Part shown: in pieces, positions 54,217 through 64,000 of the stretch
Position numbering within the stretch: position 1 is the first letter of the stretch
Layout of the letters: every line of letters starts with the position of its first letter
Assembly: GCA_018881555.1 (NCBI GenBank)
Contig: JACAXG010000052.1
Location: 3,162,001-3,226,000, forward strand
Direction: 5' to 3'
Length of the DNA: 64,000 bases
Source: Amblyornis subalaris
Taxonomy: Eukaryota > Chordata > Aves > Passeriformes > Ptilonorhynchidae
The notes under the pieces: generated by a model
Database searches by the model: none
What the model was told of the DNA's origin: nothing
What the model saw: the letters and a program-made list of their open reading frames with translations, nothing else
Made by a program: the position numbers and the translations under genes

Positions 54217-55554
54217 CAAGGCTGCATCAGATGCTTCAAATTTAAATGAGAGCTGCTCTGTTTACCTTTAATTTTGAGATGGCAGGGGGGGTGAGTTGCA
54301 TGGGGCTTGATTGCTTGCCAGGATTTCTCAAACAGATGTATTTGAGCCTCCTCACTTAAATAATCTGGAAAATCAGGTTGGACTGGTTGAATCAAAACGC
54401 TGGCAAGTGGGTAAAGAAAACATCCATCCATCTATCCATCTAGGCACCTCTATCACTCCCATCGCCATGGTATCTGCACACCTTCAGCAGCAATGTCATG
54501 CAGCAGCCTCAGATTCCACACACCACCAAACATGCCCTTGGCAAAAGCCCAGCAGCTTTGCCAGAGATAAAGATTATGGATGTTATGCCTGTGCATACTA
54601 AAGAAAGGATTTTTGCTCTTTAACAGCAGTTTCTGAGGTTTCTATGGCTAAGATATTCAAGCACACACATATCCTAAGTCTTAGGACTTAGCAATGATGA
54701 ATAACTCTGAATGTGCTCTTACAGTACATTCATTGAAGCCTTGTGATTAGAGAATGAATAAAACACATATTTCCTTTTATAGACAGATAGAGGTAGGAGG
54801 TAGTTTTTTCAAATGGTTACTAGGTAAACTCGTTTGTCATCATTTGTTTTCTTTTTTTATTTCTCTCTCTCTTTTTTTTTTTTGTTTGAATGTGGGAGCT
54901 GCCTATCTCAGCACCTGTAGAGACAGGAATTATTTAGATCGGAATACACTCCAAGGAGGGAGGAGGAAATGAGGGCAGAGCTGAACTGTAAGTTTGGACA
55001 TCCACCCTTGCTGAAGGTAGTTCCCATGGATACAATAGAAAAACAGATTTCTCTGCAAAGAACAAAGTTCCAGTAGATAAGGGGCATAATGTGTCCTGTA
55101 CAGTGGGAACAAACTGTGATCCTCCTGAGCTGCACAGTCCATAAAGAATATTTGAGAACAATACAAAGGGCAACCACAACCTGTATCCAAGAGTAGAATG
55201 ATATAAAAAGGTCTGAATAATGACCTTGAATAATTTCCCCCTCTTCNCCAGCCCAAACTTGGCATATTGGCATTAAGCTAGTTTACAGGTACACAAACAA
55301 ACAGATAGGATACTTCATGGGATTTTGTATTCCATGTATTTTTTAATGATTTAAGAGTCAATTTGTTGCCAAGAATCAAAGTAGAAAAAAAATTGTATCA
55401 AACTTTTCAGTATGACATGTTTATAGAGATGTACACGGTCTGAAGGGTTGCCTCTGCATCTGTGCACTCTGAGAAACCACTACTGGTATCACAGTTCCCA
55501 TCTTCCTTATGTTCTACCAGGTCAAGAGACTACTTCTTTTTTCTATTCTATACA

Positions 55555-55829
55555 GTTAAGCTATGGAAGTCCTTCCCACAAGATGCTGCGATGTGGGATC
55601 TTAAATTTGTTCACACAAGATTGATTGAACATGTGATACACAAACACTCTGAGGGCTCTTAAACACAAAACCACCACCTCTGGCTCAGGAAACGCCTCTG
55701 GCTCAGGAAACACCTCCTGCCTCCATGAGCGGGGCAGGAACAGTCCTTGCAGCCACTGGTGTAGGCAAGGTATGGGGAGAAGGACTTTGGTCTGACCACT
55801 ACAGAAGTTCCTAACCTCTGTTCTCATGG
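55555..55829 (+). mobile_element. Ancient CR1-L-like LINE, 3' end
   Basis: Ordered matches to the old amniote CR1 3' end are visible: agctatggaagtccttcccacaagatgctgcgatg (compare GTGGAACTCATTGCCACAGGATG), gagggctcttaaacac, cctctggctcagga, ggactttggtctgacc, and a degraded terminus tctgttctcatgg. This family resembles those shared with turtles and crocodilians more than the young avian copies elsewhere in the window. An 18-bp tandem duplication (55677-55693 and 55695-55711) lies inside it. No coding capacity remains. Confidence 0.82.
55677..55711. repeat. Tandem duplication of 17 bases inside CR1
   Basis: cctctggctcaggaaac occurs twice, separated by one g. It postdates insertion of the surrounding old CR1. 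Confidence 0.9.
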
Positions 55830-56608
55830 CTTAGCAGAGCCATAACACACAATATCTCTCCTAAATTTAAACACTTAAATGAGATTCTTCAGGTAGGAAA
55901 TGAGATGCACCAAGGTGCACCCGCATAGCCCCTGGAGAAGGGCTGAGAGGGAAGCACCTGCTACACACCCCCTTAAAATCTGAATCGCCCTCTAGAAATA
56001 CCTCTCTCTCTATTGCCTAGAGACTGATGGGCAGCCAGTGTTCTCAATTCCCTCATTGCCTAAAGGCTTAAATTTAGGTAGGATAAATCCAGGCCTGTAT
56101 TTTCATGTGAGCATTTACACAGGAAATGCTCACCACATAACTGCTGAGAATGGATGTCCAGAAGCGGTCTGCAATAATAAACGTGTACCATAGAGGAACC
56201 AGGTTAATTCCAAACTGTAGAACCCAATCCTGCAAATCTAGCTGGAAAATTCTGATTTCCGAGCATTTTGTTTTAATGTTTTTAATACATTTTCCCTTTG
56301 TTTGTGTCTTCAAGGAATTTTAAGCTGGAAAGTGTTTTCAAAAATGCATTTAAAGAGAAAACAGCAGCTTTGAAACTCCCCAAAGGTCACTAGGGAACAG
56401 CTTTCGTTTACAGATTTCCCGTTAAAAAAGAAAAAAAAAATAATAGAAATGTCAGATGGAACAGTCTAAAAATTGTTATTGTGGTCAAAAGCCACTTTTC
56501 AATTAAAAAAATGCCAATGACACAATGTCTTCTAGTTCTAATATTCAGTTTAGAAGTGCTCACTGATATGTGGCATCACTGGCTTAATTAAAACTACTTA
56601 TAAATAAA

Positions 56609-56618
56609 AACAATTGTT
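56609..56618. promoter_or_regulatory. Palindromic SOX-like site AACAATTGTT
   Basis: This is a perfect 10-bp palindrome made of two inverted ACAAT/ATTGT cores, the recognition core of SOX HMG-box factors. TTAATTA-type sequence lies about 20 bp upstream and TTATTAAAG follows directly. A site alone has little predictive value, and enhancer activity is only a suggestion. Confidence 0.15.
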
Positions 56619-57015
56619 ATTAAAGATGTATACAATATACCCTAAAATTATGGTTTTGAAAATGATACAGTGTTTTTCATTCATGTTGATGCAATTTGAA
56701 ATCTTTCAGCATCTTGCAAAACGCCTGTTCCTCAGCTGTTATTGGCAGTGATGTTTCATACATCATTGTTATACTGTTATTGCTTTATATTGAAATAACG
56801 TCTAGACCCCAGGCCTAGACAGAGCATTAGTCTAATGCACACAGGTACAAGGGAAAGACAGTTTATAAAAAGTTTCAGAGAAATGGCCGTGACATGTTGC
56901 AATGTGAATGTAAACAGCTTTCAGTTTGGCTGAGTATTAACACAGTTATGTGGCCAAGGTTGGGGCACGGGAGTTTTGTGCATGCTTATTTAATTTGGGC
57001 TGTGCTTTGTTAGCT

Positions 57016-57254
57016 TTATTTATACCGAGTAGTAGTAGTGCAACCCCTGTCTGAATCAATGAAATATTTATAGAGCATGAAGCTGACCATGACTAAGGTC
57101 ATGCTTACAACAAGAATGAAAAGTGATGCAGAGAACACAAAGCCAGTTCTGAGGCCGGTATTATCTCTGAAAAACGATGCAATAGTCAGACCAGTGTGAC
57201 ACTGTGAATACAACAGTGTAGAACAGCAGAACTGGAGATTGGCAATCCCTGAAC
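57016..57254 (-). other. Candidate last exon: single-pass membrane protein
   Basis: On the minus strand a very good acceptor (gtactctgtttttccag) opens a 239-base segment: two bases, then 78 codons and TAA at 57016-57018. The N-terminal part has a CC pair and a third Cys eight residues after it. After a short RDNTGLRTG stretch comes an uncharged hydrophobic run of about 25 residues (starting GFVFSASLF, ending SFMLY), then a basic/acidic tail (KYFIDSDRG) ending TTTTRYK. That layout suits a type I membrane anchor. AATAAA (57015-57020) overlaps the stop. The Cys spacing loosely recalls Ly6-like domains but does not fit their CC-x4-CN ending. No family is assigned. Confidence 0.25.
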
Positions 57255-57387
57255 CTGGAAAAACAGAGTACTTGTCATAGGTGGAGCAGCCAGACCCCAT
57301 GCTGCAAAGCACATGGCTCCTTCTCTCTTCCAAACCGCCTCTATGGCTCCAACATAAAACTCTTCACTTCTGTGTGCTTTTTTACAG

Positions 57388-57490
57388 CTGCACAGGGGCG
57401 AGGGCTGCGTTGTAGCCCACCAAAGGACTGTTGCTATACCACAAAGCTAAGAGTGTATGTCATATGCTCCCTGGTGTGGGCTGACAGAAG
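57388..57490 (+). other. Splice-bounded 103-bp candidate exon
   Basis: A near-ideal acceptor (cacttctgtgtgcttttttacag) ends at 57387, and a near-ideal donor (ACAGAAG|GTGAGTGG) begins at 57491. One frame is open: two leading bases, 33 codons, two trailing bases, so it is phase-symmetric and skippable. The translation starts AQGRGLRCSPPKDCC and ends near VWADR; the other two frames have stops. It lies about 130 bp from the minus-strand candidate at 57254 on the opposite strand, so both being real would need overlapping or divergent genes. Confidence 0.22.
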
Positions 57491-60339
57491 GTGAGTGGTG
57501 TTTAAGGATATAGAGGATAGTGGAGGCAGCCAAGCCATTTAATGTAGTTATACAATTTCTGGAGCAAATTATCCCAGAGCAGTGCCCTGGCTTTATTTCA
57601 ATGGAGAATCAGGACCCAGGAGCACCCTGGAGGGTTAAGCAGTTTGGTCGTGTAGCTGTAGCCCCTGCTCCTTGCCAGACACAAAGCCCCAGTCTGGGAG
57701 AATCCCCCGCCTGGTTCCAGCCTCACCCTCTACTCAGCAAGCTCTAAAGACACCTGACAAAAGGCACTATACAGCTGTCAGGCTGATGGGGACACAAAGC
57801 TGAGAGCTCAGCATGCTGCACTCCACTGTGAGGCAGCTGTGGAGATGCCTGCACTGACACACACTGGTCCTTAAAGAGTTAAACAACCTGCTTTCCCCTC
57901 CACCTTTTTTCTCTCCCCTAAAAAATGTCTCAATTTTTTTCCTAAATCTATCTGGTTTTGAGGGTCTTCTCTTCATCTCTCTCTTTGTGCCNAAGATCTG
58001 TGGCTGCTGTCTGGACTGCTGTGTCTGCACAGTTCCCAGCCATCTTGTTACCAAGATTTAGGTCACAAACCTTGAAATGAAATGGAGGAAAAATATAAAT
58101 GGTTAGTTCAAAACTAAATGTGTTTCCTTATTGTCCCAATTCTTTTCTGCAAAAAAGTGTATGTTTTTAATGTCTCCGGTTACAGACTCTAATGTTGTTT
58201 TATAATTCAGATANTGTGTCAAAATATGTATTTGTGTCTCATCTCTATTAGATATAAAATAGCCAATGAAACAAGAAATTCTATCCNAAAATTCAGATTC
58301 AGTTTCTAAAGTACTATAGCCTATGTGCTATTGTTACAGCAAGAATAATAGCCCCATAAAGGTAGGAAGGATGATTTTACCCAGTGTCAGATGTGATCCA
58401 GTCACTAAAAGGTTTCTTATGCTCAATACAGTAGAATAAGTGATGGACAGGATGTCCTTCATCTCACACTGGTGTATACGTGAAAGAGGTTAGATGAAGA
58501 GGCTGCCTGCAAGTGTTTGTTTCTTTATCCTGACAATAAAGGGAGTACAGAGCAATGCAGATGTCTATATTATAATGTTTGAAGTTAGGTGTAAACAAAA
58601 TATTTACTTCTGGACTAGGATGTCTCGGTGCCATAAATGCTCAAAACTCTTCTTTCATACCTGTTAACAATTATGAACTTGGCCCAAATATCAAAGATAT
58701 TTAGACATGAAACATAGACTTTTTTTTCTAATTTACCTTCTGTGTTGTGGAGGGAGGTTCAGCCTTCAAGGCACAGTTCAGTCACATATTTAAACTCTCC
58801 CTTATAATATAGGCAAAGCTGAAGTCTAAAAGTCTCATGTAACCAAATTACTCTGGAAAGTCAGGTTTTCACTATTCCTCTTACCTTTACTAAAATTTAT
58901 TGACTGGGTTTATAATGCAAGAATTTGCAAGATGTTTTCTAGAAAAATACATGTGGTTTCTCTGAAAAGATTAAAAATCATGTGTCTCTTTTCCATAGCA
59001 AGTAATTTCAGGAAAAGAAAGAGAGGTGGTTGCACGGCTACAAACACACAACGTAATGCTTTTGAACGGCACGTAGTCACTGTNGATCCTGTCTGAAGAA
59101 AATGTTGCTAGGTGCCTATAAATAAAAACAAAGTCGGTTGGATGTGTAGCTGAGTCTGAACATGAATTTTCAGAACTAGCAAATGAATATGCCATGAACA
59201 AAGGAGCCAGCAAGGAAACAAGGAAAAGTTTCAGAGTAAAGCCAGAGTTACTTGCATTGCTTTCCAGAGGTAATTAGGCTCAGTCAGGTGCAGCAGCCAC
59301 CACTGTTATGTGGCTGCAAAANTTAAGACAACCAAGACAAAAGCAAGTTAAATTTAAGGTGGAACTAAGGCAGATTTCTAACACAGAACTGCAGATTCAG
59401 CCAGTGCAAATGGTGGCCTTGGAACAGGCAGAAGAATTAACTTAGGTAAGGAATGAAGCCAGGTGCAAGCACAGCAAGAAAGAACGTTTGAAATTATTTA
59501 TTCTGAGAATTATTTAAGTGCAGTCTGATTCTATACAGTTATTTGACACAAAAGATAAATAAATACTCTTTTTAAGTGATAACCTGCAAAATTCAGTGAA
59601 TTTGGGAGATCTTACAGATGTAGAACTTGAATGCACAAGTTTAACAAACTGAGGCAGGTTTTGATTTTTTCATAGAAAATAATTAAATGTTGGTAACTAC
59701 CACCTCAAAACTACCACCACTACTCTAACTAAAATTCCAGATTATTTTCCTGTAGCGGGACCCTAAAAGTGGGATCAGGCCATGCCTCCAATATAATAAC
59801 TATAATTTGTTTGTATTGAGAAATTTCCAATTTATTTTTTTTAACCATAGTTTAGCACAACATACCTAGACACCTCAGTCATGGACAGATTTTCTCTCTT
59901 AAAATGGAAAGTAACTTCCTGACTTTTGAATTTCCCTGATCTAACAGTACAGCAGTATCCATTTTAAAGCAAGTGAAAAAAATTTCCTTCTTTCCCTTGA
60001 AATTGAAATTTCCCCTCATAGTGATGGCAGAGAAAAAGGGATGTTCAGAATAGGCGACATTCAGCCATATGGAGGGGTGAATTTAAATGGCACCTTATGC
60101 AAAACATGTGTTTAATAACTATTTTTTTTTAAAATGTTTGGCTCTCCAGGGCTAGAAACAAGAACTTCATATTAATGCTTCTAGCTGAAGAGGTCCTTCA
60201 ATAAATATTTGCCCCCAGAATTGTGACATTTTTATACTTGGGAGTAGAGATTTTTGAAGATTTTTATGGTTCTTCTTGACCCCTGAAAGGCTGGATTCAT
60301 GCTAAGTAGGGCATGTGATTTTCAAGGCTACATACCATA

Positions 60340-60590
60340 GTCTCAGTAAAAACAGGCAAAACTTCCTCACTGCTCTGATGGTTACAAACCTCCTTCTAGT
60401 TTCCAGCTTCAATTTATTCATGGTGAGTTTATACCATTTGTTCTCGTGCCAACCTTATCCTTTATTTTTAATAGCTTTTCAACCTCCCTGTATTTACCTC
60501 TCTAATATATTTATAGAGAACAATCACAAGTCCTCTCAGATCTTTGCTAACTTTTTCAGTGTCCTCTGGTAAAATACATTTGAAAGGTTT
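60340..60590 (-). mobile_element. Ancient CR1 LINE fragment, minus strand
   Basis: Read on the plus strand as the reverse complement, the order fits the C-terminal CR1 ORF2 region. The blocks are aaacttcctcactgctctgatggttacaaacctccttctagtttccagct, ttattcatggtgagtttataccatttgttctcgtgccaac, ttttaatagcttttcaacctccctgtattta and tatttatagagaacaatcacaagtcctctca. These resemble the old amniote CR1 text (ggcacaagaacaaatgg, ataaactggccatgaa, tgattgctctctataaatat). Ends are approximate. The copy overlaps short plus-strand frames that are therefore not genes. Confidence 0.82.
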
Positions 60591-63500
60591 TGCACTAACA
60601 TACACTGCACATTCAGAATACATATTATGGTATAATTTTTCCTGCCACTTAGACAGAATGATCTCTACAGTTTACCCNCAGGTTTACCCACAGCAGTCAC
60701 CTACTGCTGAATACAGCAGTCACCCCAGCTTGGGTATTTATTTCCTTATTAATATAGTCTCCTTGACATCCATATACATGTATACTGTGCATTTTATTCT
60801 CGAGGAAATTACATTTTGCTCAGGCTATAGATGAATGACTATATGAATATACAGTTTATTATTTTTAATTAATCATCTGTTCTGCCTTCGACCTGAAAGC
60901 AACACAAATTTCAAGGGCTCCGCGCAAAGTAAACACACAGTCATCTCAGGAAAATGGGTAAAATGTTGATAAGACTGTATAAGCATCCAAAAATTATAAA
61001 CCAGACCCCCAAGTTAGCCATAAACCCCAGAAATTAAAAAAAAAAAATCTTGAGGTTTTCATGCAGCTTTTGACAGTTCAAATTTTCATGACCCAGACAT
61101 TTCTCTGCGACTTGGAAGGATTATGTATCAGCGTCATAAAAAAATGAGATAGAATTTTCTTGTAATTAGCTGACTTCAGTGGAGGTTTAGATAAAAAATA
61201 CAAAATATTATGAGACTTGTGATAAAATCTTAGTAGTCAGCACTGCTGAGTTACAGAAACAGAGAACTGTAGGTGGTAGGAGCCAAGGGAGCAAAGCAGG
61301 CATCACTTGGCTGTTAATGGATTACCTGGAGGTCCAGAGAAGAACATGACTTTAGGAAAAGCAGGTGATTTAAATGAAAAAAGTGAAAATCTAAACAGTG
61401 TTCACACTACAGTTTTGAGAATTGCTGTGAAGAGGATCCCTTCTCATGAAAAAATACTTCATGCAGCACCTATCGTAGCTCTGTGTCAGGAAAGAGGCTT
61501 TTGGCTTCTTAACATGCCATCATCTGCATGCTTAGAAGCCCTGAGGCTGTTTAAAATTGTGCTGGAGAGTAGCCTCTCTCAAATGGGAATTGCACAGCAG
61601 AGATCACTGGAGAACAGCTTGCTCTGGTCACAACTGCTCCAGTGGTCAGCTGTGCACTTCAGGCAGGTTTTAAGCCTCCTTTGTAGCCAGCAGTGGATCC
61701 AGCCCAAGATGTATGAGGTACAATAGGTTGGAGCAAGTGCCTGAAAAGTCAGTAAAGCCAGGGGACTTATTTTGAAGTGAATCTTGAAATCAAAAGGGAA
61801 CTATTACAGTTTCTTCAATGTGGGGGTGATGCACTTTGTACTTGTGAAAAGGCGCCAGCAGCACTCCACACCAGTTCTAGTCCAGAGGTCTGGGACTTCT
61901 GGAGGCCAAAGAGCAGCAATTGCATTGATGCCAGTAAAAAGTATATGGTATGCTGAATTTTAGTTCAAAAGCAACATGACTAGCACACCTTCCAAGGGAA
62001 CAAATAACCACAAAAAAGAAAATCAAACAATGGAAATTGTTTAAAGAAGAAAACTCACATTTAATTGTGAATTGCTTCATGTGAGGCAAGACAGCCAAAC
62101 CCACTGAGTGTTTCTGCTATGCTTGATTTATTGAGCACAGTGGGCTTGTCTCTATCACCTGACAAAGTAATTTTAAACTATCTTTGAATTATCTTTTTTA
62201 ATTAAATTTCTGAGGGATGATTGGATTTTCTGTTTGAGTGATTATTTGTTTGCTTAGAAAACACACTAGACATCTTGCTGTTTGACCCTTCTTTTACTTC
62301 AGATGAGGACCTAGAAACACTGAATAGCTGGGCACTTTGTTAACAGCCAGTCGATTGCAGCTCCAAAGCTGGAACATCCTTCCCTAGCAGGAGTCCCTCC
62401 ACCACACCAGAATTATGTGGTAACATAGAGCTCAGGTAGCATAGAGCTCACCTTTTGCTGCTGATGTATGACATTTCATGTCTGTCTGTTCCTTGTCAGC
62501 CACAGCGAACAGCCCTGTTGCCTTTTCCCACAGCTTGAGTACTCTTGCCCACAGCTGAGAGTACCAGAGAAGGTGTTGAAGAAACTTCAACATGTTACGT
62601 GTACCCATGACAGGTGCAGAGGAGGAGAAGACAGGTGGTGGGCAATGAGGCTGCAGGTGAAGCTCGGCCTTAACCACTGTTTTGTATCACTATAGCAATA
62701 GTAATTGTTCCCCCTAGAAACAAACAGAACTGGTTAACTTTCTACAAATNTGAGTACAGCCAGAAATAGAGTTAAGCAAACCTGAATATTTCTTACTAGC
62801 CTCTCCCACATCTCACATCACAGAATCAGAGGCACAATATCACCAGTGGTTTTCGGCGGGTAAAAACTTAAAAGGGGATTAAGCTACTTGGCTACATTAT
62901 CACTAGAAAAGCACATCCTAATAGAGCCTGGACAGGCAGCAATCATTCTAATGTGAATGCTGGAATAAGCCCAGAAGAAAATTTTAAAAGAATGACCTTT
63001 TCAACCACTCATAGCCACAGTTAACCCTGGAATTAAGGTCCAGCTCAGATTAACACTGATCTATGGAGTCCTTAGATTTTATCCCAAACAATGCATGAAT
63101 TATCAAAACAGTGACCATTGCAGTGTTCTGGGTTTTTTCCTTCCTTTGAGGGAAAGATAAATATTATTAGCATTAGTAATTAATAATATTACTATTTATT
63201 AAAAGGATCACAGGCAGACCTGGTTCCTCTGACTGTTTGCCACACTCAGCTCCCTCTTTTATTAGAAGCTCCTAAGCAAATTTCTCAGAGTTGGGTGGGT
63301 AGGGATCTGGTGAGCCATTTGGGGAAGGAGTCTTCTCAGCTAATTTTGCCCTTGTACCATGTAGACATCTACATCTGATCTACTCATGCTAGTTATTGCT
63401 GATGAAAGGAATAAGCACACAGGACACATTTCATCCGAACTGGCTTTGTGTCTCTGTTATGACAGACACGCATCACACGCTGCAAGCACCTCTTCCACTC

Positions 63501-64000
63501 CAGTGACTGTGCAGGAGAACCATGTTGATTAACTCAGATGCGAACATCTATTCTATAGGTTATGTGTAGATATTTGCATGCAGTTAATATACCCCACCCT
63601 TTCTTACTCATGTGACATAACACCACACGTGATCCTAAGTCTCTCTGTTTTGCCTACTTAATTATTGTTTGCTTGTTTGTTTATAATGCACGGAATATTC
63701 GTGCGTTACCACCTTTGCACACACCGCAATTTTTTCATATAGGCACACCAAATTTCTGACCACACAGGGTCTGAACCATTCATTCATTTTGGCACATACA
63801 AACACACAGTGCTTGCTCATGCCCAAGCAGAAATCATATTATGAGAGCTGATNTCATAATACCAACAAAAAATAGTGATTGTTCTGTGCTAAGTGACCTC
63901 AGTCATGACCTGCAGATTATCTGCGGATGATCCGTCCTCTGTGACTCCCTGACTGTTTCTCAGGCTGTTCTGTTTCACAGTTATGATTGGCTGTGATGAA
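60591..64000. other. Unique AT-rich noncoding sequence
   Basis: The 139-codon plus-strand frame at 61307-61726 is the longest here. It has an ATG but no upstream or downstream signals and no recognised motif, so it is treated as chance. A minus-strand splice-bounded candidate lies at 62452-62554. Near 62428-62450 a block (catagagctca) is repeated in tandem. Positions 63160-63200 are an AT-rich dyad (agtaattaataatattact). Ns lie at 60678, 62750 and 63853. Confidence 0.5.
62452..62554 (-). other. Splice-bounded 103-bp candidate exon
   Basis: On the minus strand the acceptor ttcaacaccttctctggtactctcag abuts a 103-base segment followed by a good donor (GCAAAAG|GTGAGC). Only frame zero is open: 34 codons plus one base, including LWARVLKLWEKATG and KEQTDMKCHTSAAK. 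The other two frames contain stops. It ends after the first base of a codon, the phase at which the candidate at 57254 begins, so the two could splice in frame. A third of random pairs would also match. No family is recognised. Confidence 0.22.

Larger units (their letters stand above)
48901..55554. other. Unique AT-rich noncoding sequence
   Basis: No gene or mobile element is recognised. Long frames overlap on both strands at 49914-50658 (105, 133 and 78 codons) without motifs I can assign. An 8-base splice-bounded segment lies at 52209-52216. Two A-runs (12 and 21 A) lie at 54181-54216, a short (ATCC)n at about 54421-54440, and a CT-rich/T-run tract at about 54862-54885. Ns lie at 51053 and 55247. 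Confidence 0.5.
55830..60339. other. Unique sequence with candidate exons
   Basis: No identified gene is present. Three features stand out and are listed separately: the minus-strand segment with a membrane span at 57016-57254, the plus-strand splice-bounded segment at 57388-57490, and an AT-rich block (56480-56780) with a palindromic AACAATTGTT at 56609-56618 that resembles a paired SOX-type site. Isolated Ns cluster at 57992, 58214, 58287, 59084 and 59322. Confidence 0.5.

Noticed and set aside
58971..59213. 80-codon minus-strand frame with an internal acceptor (tttttatttatag)
   Set aside because: No donor follows at a plausible distance, and an N interrupts the frame.
61307..61726. 139-codon plus-strand open frame
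   Set aside because: Several frames this long are expected by chance in 64 kb of AT-rich DNA over six frames. No motif, splice or promoter context supports it.
1..64000. Endogenous retrovirus or other viral insertion
   Set aside because: No LTR pair, primer-binding site, gag/pol/env-like frame or non-retroviral viral domain was seen. The only reverse-transcriptase sequence present is CR1.
1..64000. CRISPR array, operon or prokaryotic defence system
   Set aside because: The sequence is vertebrate-like with CR1 LINEs and no long ORFs. Tandem repeats present are microsatellites and two-copy duplications without spacers.

Overview
This window looks like nuclear DNA from a bird. The evidence is a set of CR1 LINE fragments of avian type, with both orientations present. 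Their 3' ends carry ATTCTATG-type or ATTCT tails, and two copies still encode recognisable reverse-transcriptase blocks. No SINE, L1 or LTR element was recognised. CR1 sequence adds up to roughly 3.5 kb, about 5% of the window, which fits a low-repeat avian genome. The DNA is AT-rich and CpG-poor, and 23 isolated single N bases point to a draft assembly.

No gene can be called with confidence. The longest open frames are 139 to 143 codons, which is within chance expectation for 64 kb read in six frames, and one of them runs into a CR1. No tRNA, rRNA, CRISPR or prokaryote-type operon structure was seen. The window is best read as intergenic or intronic DNA.

Layout. Positions 1-9054 are mostly unique sequence with one short CR1 (4324-4526) and an A/C-only tract (about 1720-1831). 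Positions 9055-11775 form a CR1 cluster: a long degraded plus-strand copy ending in a 155-bp compound pentanucleotide array, followed by two minus-strand copies. Positions 11776-48704 are unique sequence broken only by CR1 stubs at 20155 and 38179. Positions 48705-64000 hold a CR1 3' end (48705), an ancient CR1-L-like 3' end (55555) and an ancient minus-strand CR1 (60340).

Within the unique sequence I list a few segments flanked by good splice-site matches, most with one open frame. The most interesting are 57016-57254 (-), which encodes a membrane-spanning segment and a stop; 62452-62554 (-), whose end phase matches it; 57388-57490 (+); and 41874-41966 (-). Such decoys are common in vertebrate introns, so all are low-confidence candidates and no product is assigned.
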